DNA from: DATGIQ01 sp035295665
Lineage (GTDB): Bacteria > Planctomycetota > Planctomycetia > Gemmatales > Gemmataceae
Length of the DNA: 21,687 nt
Direction of reading: 5' to 3'
Assembly (NCBI GenBank): GCA_035295665.1
Contig: DATGIQ010000409.1
Location: forward strand, 1 to 21,687
Positions 14,899 to 21,687 of the stretch are shown here, piece after piece. A model generated the notes under the pieces. That model ran no database searches, was not told the origin of the DNA, and saw only the letters and a program-made list of their open reading frames with translations. Position 1 is the first letter of the stretch. Each line of letters starts with the position of its first letter. Made by a program: the position numbers and the translations under genes.

Positions 14899-15707
14899 CT
14901 GCTGGCGCTGCGATACCGCCCCAGGGCATGGCGGAAAAACTTTCGACTCGCCACCAGCAAGACGCCGGCAGCCGTGACGGTGAACGCAATCCTCACCGGG
15001 TCGTCGAGCAGTTTGACCATGGTCCGGGCGGGTAGGTTGACGACCAGCAGGATCGGAATGATATAGGTGAAGAACCAACCCAATGGGTAAGCCAGCGGCC
15101 CGGCAAAAATCTCGCGCGGATAGCGCCAGAGGCTCGTGAATAGCCACCACAACTCGTACAGACTTTGGTTGCGCTTGAACCAGACCCCCATGGCCGTCAA
15201 GCACAGCAGGAGGCTGTACGCGATGGCGATCCCACATACAAACAAGCCAAGAAAAACCGCGAAGCGGCTGAAGGTAAATGGAACATCGAGCTGTCCAAAG
15301 GCAATGACCATGACCGCGGCTCCGCCGAGCACGTTGCCCACACTGGACCAGTCGATATTCCGACAGGTGACCAGGAACTGTTCGTCGATCGGCTTGAGCA
15401 GATAGAAGTCGAGGTCGCCAGTTCGGATGAGATCTGCGAATTCACTGCAATTCACCAGGAAGAACGCTTCCATGAATCCCCCCAGAGCGAAATAGCAACC
15501 CACGAAAAACAGGTATTGCGGCTCGGACCAGTCCGCGACGACGGAGGTCTTGCTGAACACGGTGCGGTAAAAGGCCAGCAAGATGAACAGCCAAAGGACT
15601 TCGACGAAGATCTTGATCAGAAAGTTTCCGCGAAACGCCAACTCACGCGACAAACCATAACGGGCCAGCGCCACGTACAGACGAACATAGCGAAGCAGAC
15701 CACCCAT
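14895..15707 (-). CDS. ABC-2 type permease, DUF990 family (second permease)
   Basis: This encodes 270 aa with about six membrane segments. The family block FADLIRTGDLDFYLLKPID (about 89-107) is clear. Together with the permease and ATPase encoded just upstream, it should form an exporter in the inner membrane; the substrate is unknown. Its ATG at 15707 follows the stop of the first permease by 6 bp, and its GGAGG ribosome site lies over that stop, so the two are translationally coupled. It is the last gene of the unit. Confidence 0.9.
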   Translation of the reverse strand: MGGLLRYVRLYVALARYGLSRELAFRGNFLIKIFVEVLWLFILLAFYRTVFSKTSVVADWSEPQYLFFVGCYFALGGFMEAFFLVNCSEFADLIRTGDLDFYLLKPIDEQFLVTCRNIDWSSVGNVLGGAAVMVIAFGQLDVPFTFSRFAVFLGLFVCGIAIAYSLLLCLTAMGVWFKRNQSLYELWWLFTSLWRYPREIFAGPLAYPLGWFFTYIIPILLVVNLPARTMVKLLDDPVRIAFTVTAAGVLLVASRKFFRHALGRYRSASS

Positions 15708-15713
15708 GTCGGC

Positions 15714-16652
15714 TCATCCTCCGTAGGCGCTATACTGCCGCAGCCCGAGCCGATACAGCCAGCGGGACAGCACGGCGAAGACCAATGCCCACGCTGCTTC
15801 GCCAAAGAGTCCAACAACCAGCTCAAAGCCCTTGATATGGCCCAAGAAAACCGCCGCCGGGAAGTACGCCAGGTATTGAAAGGGCAGCATGCGCAGCAGC
15901 GTTGCCCAGAACGGTGGCAGCAGCTCGAGCGGAAACATGTGTCCAGAGACGAAAAAATTCACCGTGTTGACGATGTACAAAAACGACGTCACTTCTAGAA
16001 ACCAGAAGCCCGCCATGCCGAGACTGGCTTCGAAAAAAAAGCCAACCAGAAAACCTAGAAGTAGCGCAAGGACATAAAGCCCCAGCGTCTCCCAGGTCGG
16101 GAAGTGGTCAAAATAATTGCGGCAGAGGAAAAAGAGCAAGGCATAGGGGAGCGATGAGGTCACGATGTAGGCGACCTTGTGTGCCGCCCGATAGGAAAGC
16201 AAATACGCAATCATGTCGATCGGCTGGAGGAGGTATTTCTTGAGCGTCCCCTCACGGATATCGCGGGTGATCCCGGCTGCCAATCCGGGCATACTCGAAA
16301 ACATCCGGCTGATGTGCACGAGCAAGAGATAGGCGATCATTTCGTGCAAGCTATAGCCAGAGAGCCGCACCGGTTGGGCCGCACCTTCTTGCGCTCCTTC
16401 GTAAACGGCGTGCCAGAGCAGGATGGTCGTGACCATGGGGAGGAAGCGGAGAATCGTGGCCAGGAAGAAGTCTCCGCGGTATGTCATCCGTTCGATCAGC
16501 GAGACGCGCATGATCTTGGTGTACTTGCGAAGCCCCCGAATGAGAAAGGAGCCCGGCGAACCCCGCTCCGCGCGCACCCCATCCTCCGGCCGATCCACCA
16601 ATTCAGTGGGCGTCGGCAACGCCGGCTCAGCCGGGGTCGTGAGCGGCTTCAT
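15714..16652 (-). CDS. ABC-2 type permease, DUF990 family (first permease)
   Basis: This encodes 312 aa from ATG 16652. A TTG eleven codons upstream is possible. The first 46 residues are a Pro/Glu-rich cytoplasmic tail unusual for the family, then about six membrane segments follow. The block ITRDIREGTLKKYLLQPID (about 138-156) parallels that of the second permease, which suggests the two are ancient paralogues forming a heterodimer. The gene begins inside the last 26 bp of the ATPase gene, so the three genes are a single translationally linked unit. Confidence 0.88.
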   Translation of the reverse strand: MKPLTTPAEPALPTPTELVDRPEDGVRAERGSPGSFLIRGLRKYTKIMRVSLIERMTYRGDFFLATILRFLPMVTTILLWHAVYEGAQEGAAQPVRLSGYSLHEMIAYLLLVHISRMFSSMPGLAAGITRDIREGTLKKYLLQPIDMIAYLLSYRAAHKVAYIVTSSLPYALLFFLCRNYFDHFPTWETLGLYVLALLLGFLVGFFFEASLGMAGFWFLEVTSFLYIVNTVNFFVSGHMFPLELLPPFWATLLRMLPFQYLAYFPAAVFLGHIKGFELVVGLFGEAAWALVFAVLSRWLYRLGLRQYSAYGG

Positions 16653-17634
16653 GGTGGACACGAGCTTCCTCAAAGACGCGGGCAATCACCTGATCAAGCG
16701 GCGGATCCTGGACGCTCACATCGATGACCGTGTAACGATCGAGGATCGCGCCCAGCACTTCGGCGACCCGGGTGCGATCGATCTTGAGATCGACGGCCGG
16801 ATCGGCGCGACGGATCACTTCGCCAAAACGGCTCAGGTCTTCCGGCGGCGGGCTGCCGTCGAAATGGAGCTTCACCAACTTGGACCGGCCGAACTGTTCG
16901 ATGATCTTGGCCAGTGGGCCATCGTAAATCACTTTCCCATGGCTGATCACCAGCACGCGCGAGCAGAGGGCCTCGACATCACGCATGTAATGGCTGGTCA
17001 AGAGCATGGTGACGCCATGGCGGGCGTTGTAATCGCGCAGGCATTTCTGGATCGCGGCCTGGGCAACGACATCGAGCCCGATCGTCGGTTCGTCCAGCAG
17101 CAAGAGCTGTGGCTGATGGAGGAGGGCGGCAATCAACTCCATTTTCATGCGCTCGCCCAGCGATAGTTCCCGCACTGGTTGGCGAGTCAGCTCCTGGACG
17201 TGGAACAGATGAGTCAGCTCGTCCAGCGTCTGGTTGAAACGCTGTGCGGGCAGCGAATAAATCTCACGGTGCAATTGAAAGCTGTCGGCCGCGGGAAGAT
17301 CCCACCAGAGCTGGTTTTTCTGACCCATGACCAGGGCAAAGCGGCGGCGGAAAGCGTCGGCCCGCTCCCAGGGAGTGAAGCCAAGGACCTGCGCCGAGCC
17401 GCTCGTCGGGAAGATCAGGCCCGAGAGCATTTTCAGCGTGGTCGTTTTGCCGGCTCCGTTGGGTCCCAGGAACGCGACCATCTCTCCGGGTTCAATCGTG
17501 AAACTCACGCCGTCGACCGCCCGGACTTCTTTGTACTCCCTCCGGTACAGGCCGCGGAGCCCGCCCAGGAAGCCCTCTCTCTTCTGTGAGACCCGATAAA
17601 CCTTGGTGAGGTCAATTGCCTCGATGATTGGCAT
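16627..17634 (-). CDS. ABC transporter ATP-binding protein of an ABC-2 exporter
   Basis: This encodes 335 aa from the ATG at 17634; an upstream alternative adds 23 residues without family character. Walker A is GPNGAGKT (57-64), the Q-loop Gln is near 105 (MGQKNQLWWDLPAAD), the signature is a variant LSLGERMKME (158-167) in place of LSGGQ, Walker B is LLLLDEP (177-183) followed by TIGLD, and the H-loop is LTSHYMRD (H215). The N-terminal insertion KREGFLGGLRGLYRREYKEV before Walker A is typical of the DUF990-linked ATPases. The C-terminal 80 residues form an accessory domain. It energises the two permeases downstream. The exported compound is unknown. Confidence 0.93.
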   Translation of the reverse strand: MPIIEAIDLTKVYRVSQKREGFLGGLRGLYRREYKEVRAVDGVSFTIEPGEMVAFLGPNGAGKTTTLKMLSGLIFPTSGSAQVLGFTPWERADAFRRRFALVMGQKNQLWWDLPAADSFQLHREIYSLPAQRFNQTLDELTHLFHVQELTRQPVRELSLGERMKMELIAALLHQPQLLLLDEPTIGLDVVAQAAIQKCLRDYNARHGVTMLLTSHYMRDVEALCSRVLVISHGKVIYDGPLAKIIEQFGRSKLVKLHFDGSPPPEDLSRFGEVIRRADPAVDLKIDRTRVAEVLGAILDRYTVIDVSVQDPPLDQVIARVFEEARVHHEAAHDPG

Positions 17635-18076
17635 GGAGCACACCGTCAAGGGAGCGGAGCGCGTGCTATCCTGCAAGTCATTCGGCCAAGCCGAACGCCG
17701 CACTCCTCACCAATTGTATCGCGGGGCCCCCAGACTCCAAAGAGCTTGTCCATTCGCCAGACTGGAAGCTCTACAAACGATAAATACGCCAAAGCTTGAA
17801 ATTATTTCCCTGCCGCACTTGATAAACTTGCAACATTCGCTAGAATTCCATCAATTGACGCCGTCCCGAGAAGGCGCACTGCCACATCGACGGGCGCTGT
17901 GACCTTCTCTTTTGGTATACTCTCCGCCGGTTCGCTCGTCCTTTGGTGGTGCTGCCCGGCAGCGTTATCTGCTGTAAAACGTGCCCAACCTGCCTGACCG
18001 GGTCCTGCATCGGTAACTTTCAACCCCTGTTTTGATCCAATTGAGCGCTTTCCAGACTTCGGTCAACGGAGACCCC
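17635..18076. other. intergenic region between divergent ABC genes; one weak promoter candidate
   Basis: This 442-bp region separates the exporter unit (-) from the LolD-type ATPase (+). It is less GC-rich than its surroundings around 17760-17860. TGGTATACT at 17913-17921 looks like an extended -10 element for the plus strand, but no -35 at proper spacing was found. No gene is recognisable. Confidence 0.45.
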
Positions 18077-18823
18077 ATGGCTATGCTATTTCCGAGCAGC
18101 GGTTTGGAGCAGCCCGTCCTCAGCGGTCAGCATCTCGTGCGTACATTCGGCAAGGGGGAGGAAAAAACCACCGCGGTGCGCGAGGTGTGCATTGACCTGT
18201 ACCCAGGGCAGATCTCGCTCCTGATGGGACCTTCGGGCAGCGGCAAGTCCACTCTTTTGTCGGTCCTGTCCGGTTTGCTTCGTCCCGATGCCGGCAAGGT
18301 GCTGGTGCGCGGGACCGACCTGTGGAGCTTAACGGACCGCCAGCGGGAGCGGTTCCGCCTTGAGCATTTCGGCTTTATTTTCCAGGGTTACAATCTCTTC
18401 CCAGCGTTGACCGCACGGCAACAGCTGGAGATGGTGCTGCGCTGGGGGGAAGGAGCTTCGCGGAAGGAAGCACGGTGGCGAGCCCTCGAATTGCTCGATC
18501 GCTTGGGGTTGGCCAAGAAAGCGCATCTCAGGCCGGCGCAGCTTTCGGGGGGAGAGAAACAGCGGGTTGCCATCGGGCGCGCCTTGATCAAGAAGCCGGT
18601 CCTGTGCTTTGCGGATGAGCCGACTGCCGCTCTCGACTGGATGCACGGCGAACAAGTCATGGAATTGCTAAGCGCGGCCGCACACGATCAGGAAGCGACC
18701 ATCCTGGTGGTTGCGCACGATCCACGGCTGGTGCCGTTTGCGGATCAAGTGTTTCATCTGGATGATGGCCGGCTGGCGGAGCCAGAACCGGTCTACCAGC
18801 GGGCGCTGCGGAGTGTATCGTAA
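18077..18823 (+). CDS. ABC transporter ATP-binding protein, LolD/MacB type, without a permease
   Basis: This encodes 248 aa from ATG 18077, with GGAG at 18068-18071; a second ATG two codons on would change little. Walker A is GPSGSGKST (51-59), the Q-loop FIFQGYNLFP (100-109), the signature LSGGEKQRVAIGRAL (156-170), Walker B LCFADEPTAALD (176-187), and H214 lies in VVAHDPR. This is the MacB/LolD/DevA class, which normally works with an FtsX-like permease and often an HlyD-type adaptor. Neither is found downstream, where the sequence is decayed. It may serve a permease elsewhere or be the survivor of a broken set. All ATPase residues are intact. Confidence 0.93.
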   Translation: MAMLFPSSGLEQPVLSGQHLVRTFGKGEEKTTAVREVCIDLYPGQISLLMGPSGSGKSTLLSVLSGLLRPDAGKVLVRGTDLWSLTDRQRERFRLEHFGFIFQGYNLFPALTARQQLEMVLRWGEGASRKEARWRALELLDRLGLAKKAHLRPAQLSGGEKQRVAIGRALIKKPVLCFADEPTAALDWMHGEQVMELLSAAAHDQEATILVVAHDPRLVPFADQVFHLDDGRLAEPEPVYQRALRSVS

Positions 18824-18960
18824 GAAAAGAGCCACACGCACAGAATTGGGTTTGACTGGCCCCGAACGTCAAGTACGAGGCGGATTTGATTAGCGCGTCT
18901 GGTGCCACTGCCACAGCTGTAGGACAAAGCCATTGACTTGCTCAGTCAACTCCTTCGTGA

Positions 18961-19665
18961 CACGCCGGTGGCACTGACCTTGTCCCCGTGACCATCAAGG
19001 CGAAATCTAGGCAATCTGATTGTCCCACTCGCGCGCCATTGCACTGCTACGATGCGCCAATTGCACTCGTCGTTCCACAGGATGGCAACCTCGACTACGT
19101 CAGCAGCGGGGAGCATTTGCAGCCCGGTGGACATGAGGTGATTCGGCTCACGGCGGACGGGAAGCTGGACCGTGTCGCCACAGACCTTGCCAAGACGTCT
19201 GAGAAGCTCGGCGGGATCAAAGGCCTGGCGGCCGGCCCCGATGGGGCACTTTACCTCTCCTACCCGAAGGCCGTCCTGAAAATCACGGCGAACGGGAAGG
19301 TCACGACGCTTGCTGATCCCGTGGTCGTGACAGACGGCGGCAAAGACCTCCCCGAAGGCACGCCGGAGAGTCAACCGCCCTCGTTGAGAGGGTTGGCCGT
19401 CGATGGCCGGGGGACGGTATACGCGGCTGCTACCAGCTGTCGCTGTGTGGTGAAAATCAAGGCCGACGGTAAGGTTGAGACTGTCTTGAAAGCCGAACGG
19501 CCTTGGTCGCCGACCGGCGTCGCCTTGCAGGGGGGAGCGATCTACGTGCTGGAGTATCCCAACGCGAACGGCGAAAGACATGCGGACTGGGTGCCACGGG
19601 TTCGGAAGGTCGACCGCGATGGCAGGGCCACGACGCAGGTCACCTTCCCCAAGAAGGATGGATAG
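18961..19665 (+). pseudogene. NHL-type beta-propeller protein, 5' truncated
   Basis: The frame is open from 18961, with a possible GTG at 18988, and ends at 19665. From about 19075 it reads as NHL/SMP-30-like blades: GNLDYVSSGEH...VIRLTADGKL, IKGLAAGPDGALYLSYPKAV, LRGLAVDGRGTVYAAAT, and PTGVALQGGAIYVLEYPN. That is about three to four blades, where a closed propeller needs five or six. The first 30 codons have no propeller or signal-peptide character, and no ribosome site precedes GTG 18988. Exported NHL proteins of planctomycetes begin with a signal peptide, missing here. I read it as the 3' part of a gene whose 5' end was lost; it could still be translated as a short protein. Confidence 0.6.
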
Positions 19666-19868
19666 CACAGGCTCCCAAGAACCGCCGCCGAACCCCTTAT
19701 GGCCTCTTCAGTCAAGCCACGGACGATATACAGGGGCGATGCTTTACTTCTTCCCGCGGGCTACAGTCGGAACTGCCTCTGACGCGACACCTCCCGGAGT
19801 CGCCGACCGCCACGCCCAGACTACACGCTAATCAAATACTGCCGAACCGCAGCCGGAACGAGCCCTCC
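19666..19868. other. gene-free stretch between the NHL remnant and palindromic element B
   Basis: No family-like reading frame, repeat or hairpin of note was seen on either strand. Confidence 0.5.
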
Positions 19869-19988
19869 TACCCAGTCCCGCTGAAGGTGTCCGTTTTTTT
19901 GAGCGGCGGTGCGCAGAACCGCGTGCGGATGCGCCCCGCGCGGTTCTGTGCACCGCCGCGAAACGGACCCAACCGACCGGACCAGGTA
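19869..19988 (-). mobile_element. miniature palindromic element, copy B (120 bp)
   Basis: Inverted relative to copy A at 11994-12114 and about 89% identical; the one-base length difference lies in an A-rich run. The termini are good inverted repeats: TACCCAGTCC at the left end and GGACCAGGTA at the right end, 8 of 10 complementary. The inner hairpin has 19-nt arms (19905-19923 with 19939-19957) with a single G-T type mismatch and the same 15-nt loop as copy A. There is no clean target duplication (TCC left, TCA right). Reading frames over the element are artefacts. Confidence 0.8.
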
Positions 19989-20925
19989 TCAGAGGAAGCG
20001 ACCGGGCTCTAGGCAAATTCGATGGGCAACCGCACGCGCAGGTCGATCCTGGCAAGATCAGCCTGGATGTGCCAGCACCGTGGAACGGAAGCCGCCTCGG
20101 AAACCCAGGCCTAGCGGTCAGCCTGGTCTCCCTGTTCCAGCAAAGCCAATTAGAAAAAATGGCTCTTTCGGCATGTTACCGAGCCCATCGACCGGAGGAC
20201 CAGGCACAGAACTTGCGAGATAACTGAATGATCGCCTCTACGCGTTGCATCCATCGCCCTGTTGAGAAGAGGTTACCCTTGGCTCGAGCTCTTGCTAGGG
20301 GCATTGCGACGGATCCTGCGGTCCACTGGATTTCGTTCTCGGCGGCCAGACCAACCGCATCCAGTGCACCTCATCTTGTACGCCTATTACGCGACTTCTT
20401 CCTTTGGTTCGGAGCGCTGGCGCTCGCCCGGCTTAGTCGGGGGTTTCGGTACAGGTTCAGCCCGCTAGGGGCGAGGGCCCCATCTGCTGCCAAAGAGGAT
20501 GGCTACTCCGCTGCAGATTCAGGAGCATGTATCAGACTGTCCCGCCGGTCCGCACCAACAGTCACGTCGAAGGCACGAACTGCCCTGCGCTACCTGGAAA
20601 TGGTCCGCGACAAGATTTCTTGCCACTTTCAGAGCCAAAACCGGATATACACGCGGCATCCGACCAGAAGTACAGGTATTTCGCTGTAAGCTATCGCCCG
20701 CAAGCACGTATCACACGGAGGAAGGAGTTGAAGTGGATCCCGACCGATGCCGACGGGCGACCGTGATGCGGGGAGCATTGCCACTCGCGAGAAGACCAGA
20801 GGGTCGGATGGTAATGGACACGATGTGAAGACCTCAGGTTTCTTGTCCGACGCCGACGCTCCCCCGAACCGGCAAGCGTTCGCGGCAAGACACGATCCTG
20901 TTTCAAAGCAAAGGAGATCCGGCTC
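19989..20925. other. gene-free or decayed 0.9-kb stretch; last part is the leader of the propeller gene
   Basis: Overlapping frames exist on both strands, but none shows a signal peptide, motif, ribosome site or consistent codon use. One unstarted plus-strand frame at about 19990-20228 is open for some 75 codons and has a mildly protein-like composition, without a recognisable family. About 20700-20925 is most simply the promoter and leader of the next gene. Confidence 0.5.
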
Positions 20926-21687
20926 ATGTTCCTGAACCTGTTTCACTCGCTCCACCGAACAGAATGGCTCCGAGCCCGGCCCGTTTTGGAGGCGCTTGAA
21001 GGGCGCACGCTACTTTCGGCCGGCCTCATTGACCTCAACCTGGCCGGTACCGCCAGCGGCAACAACGCCGCCCTCGAGTCTCGCGATGCCGGTCAACTCG
21101 GCAGCGGCGCCCGTCAACGCCAAACCTCCGACGGCCGTTTCGTCGTCTTTGAAAGCCCTTCCTCGGACCTGGTGGACCCAAGCATCGACGTGAACGGCAC
21201 TCACCCCGACGTCTTCCTGCGCGATCGCCAGACCGGCACGATCCAGGCCGTCAGCCTTCGCGACGGCGTCAACGTCACCGGCAACGATAACTCGTATAGC
21301 CCGGTTATCAGTCCCGACGGTCGCTACGTCGTCTTCGAGAGCATTGCAACCGACCTGGTGGCCAATGAGCCTGCCGGCGCTAACCTCTTCCTCCGCGACC
21401 TACAGGCAAAGCGAACGTTCCTGCTCGGCCCGGGCGCCGCCGGCACCGAGGGAGGCAACGACGCCGAGTTCAGTGGCAACAGCCAGTTCGTCACGTACAC
21501 CAGCAATGACCAAGTCTACGTCCGGAATCTTCCGGCCGCCACCACGACCCTGGTCAGTATCAACAAGGACGGCACCAGCCCGGGCCTGGGTACTTCGGAA
21601 GAACCGACCATCAGCGCCGACGGCCGGTACATCGCTTTCACGAGCATTGCTGCCGACTTGGTGCCGAACTTCGTCAACGCGTTCTCC
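20926..21687 (+). CDS. secreted beta-propeller protein (TolB/PD40-like), 3' end outside the window
   Basis: The frame is open for 254 codons to the window edge. ATG at 20926 follows AAGGAG (20911-20916) at 9-nt spacing. Residues 21-31 read LEALEGRTLLS, matching the LEPR-XLL motif found near the N-terminus of many planctomycete surface proteins. Then come repeated TolB/PD40-like units: SDGRFVVFESPSSDLV (68-83) with DVFLRDRQTGT, SPDGRYVVFESIATDLV (129-145) with NLFLRDLQ, a shorter unit ending DQVYVRNL (195-202), and SADGRYIAFTSIAADLV (230-246). Each unit is about 50-60 residues. Such proteins are typically very large and exported; ligand and role are unknown. The true length cannot be seen. Confidence 0.88.
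   Translation, partial: MFLNLFHSLHRTEWLRARPVLEALEGRTLLSAGLIDLNLAGTASGNNAALESRDAGQLGSGARQRQTSDGRFVVFESPSSDLVDPSIDVNGTHPDVFLRDRQTGTIQAVSLRDGVNVTGNDNSYSPVISPDGRYVVFESIATDLVANEPAGANLFLRDLQAKRTFLLGPGAAGTEGGNDAEFSGNSQFVTYTSNDQVYVRNLPAATTTLVSINKDGTSPGLGTSEEPTISADGRYIAFTSIAADLVPNFVNAFS

Noticed and set aside
17850..17921. TTGACG near 17855 paired with TATACT at 17916 as a promoter
   Set aside because: The distance between the two boxes is far more than 17 bp; only the extended -10 is kept as a weak candidate.
18880..18960. Short minus-strand peptide (LTEQVNGFVLQLWQWHQTR-stop)
   Set aside because: It looks protein-like and could be a gene remnant, but it is too short to assign to any family.
19503..20223. 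Reading frames spanning the NHL remnant end and element B
   Set aside because: They run antisense or out of frame to recognised sequence and through the palindrome; no ribosome sites or motifs.
20228..20766. Overlapping plus-strand frames of 60-150 codons
   Set aside because: Two or three frames are open at once, with Arg/Ser-rich composition and no motif; typical of GC-rich non-coding DNA.

Overview
The window looks like a piece of a planctomycete chromosome, most likely from the Gemmata side of the phylum. The evidence is indirect: GC-rich coding sequence, many secreted proteins of unknown function, a Cys-rich exported protein with duplicated modules, and a secreted beta-propeller whose N-terminus carries an LE-x-R-x-LL (LEPR-XLL-like) motif typical of planctomycete surface proteins. 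No rRNA, tRNA, CRISPR array or phage module was seen.

Layout. Positions 1-2650 hold a secreted YHS-type protein (-), a Cys-rich exported protein (+) with a clear ribosome site and a strong terminator, and a LipM-type octanoyltransferase (-). Positions 2766-6436 hold a coiled-coil-like unknown protein (+), glyceraldehyde-3-phosphate dehydrogenase (-), and, divergent from it, NAD malate dehydrogenase (+) with a LysR regulator whose start overlaps the mdh stop. Positions 6718-8484 hold an exported cupin (+), a decayed antitoxin/PIN-toxin scar (-), and an exported unknown protein (-). Positions 8559-11578 hold moeA followed by lnt on the minus strand, joined by an ATGA overlap.

Positions 11727-12194 are a broken Uma2-family gene interrupted by a 121-bp palindromic element. 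Next comes a hairpin-rich leader and a tight plus-strand cluster: cysteine desulfurase, a ClpP-like protein lacking the usual catalytic Asp, and kynurenine formamidase (12510-14898). This converges, with a 4-bp overlap, on a complete minus-strand ABC-2 exporter (ATPase plus two permeases of the DUF990 type, 14895-17634). After a 440-bp gap comes a lone LolD/MacB-type ATPase (18077-18823). The stretch 18.8-20.9 kb looks decayed: a 5'-truncated NHL-type propeller, a second copy of the palindromic element (120 bp, inverted), and about 1 kb with no recognisable gene. The window ends inside a large secreted beta-propeller gene starting at 20926.

Most of the window is ordinary metabolism and envelope biogenesis. 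The least expected signal is the pair of roughly 120-bp elements at 11994-12114 and 19869-19988. They are about 89% identical, have inverted termini and a 19-bp-armed hairpin, and show one compensated base-pair change. One copy sits inside the Uma2 reading frame between two TTA triplets, so its boundaries can be read directly. This looks like a miniature non-autonomous mobile element. The second item worth following is the nifS leader, which has a terminator-like hairpin ending 18 nt before the start codon. All family names rest on motif recognition by eye; no database search was run.
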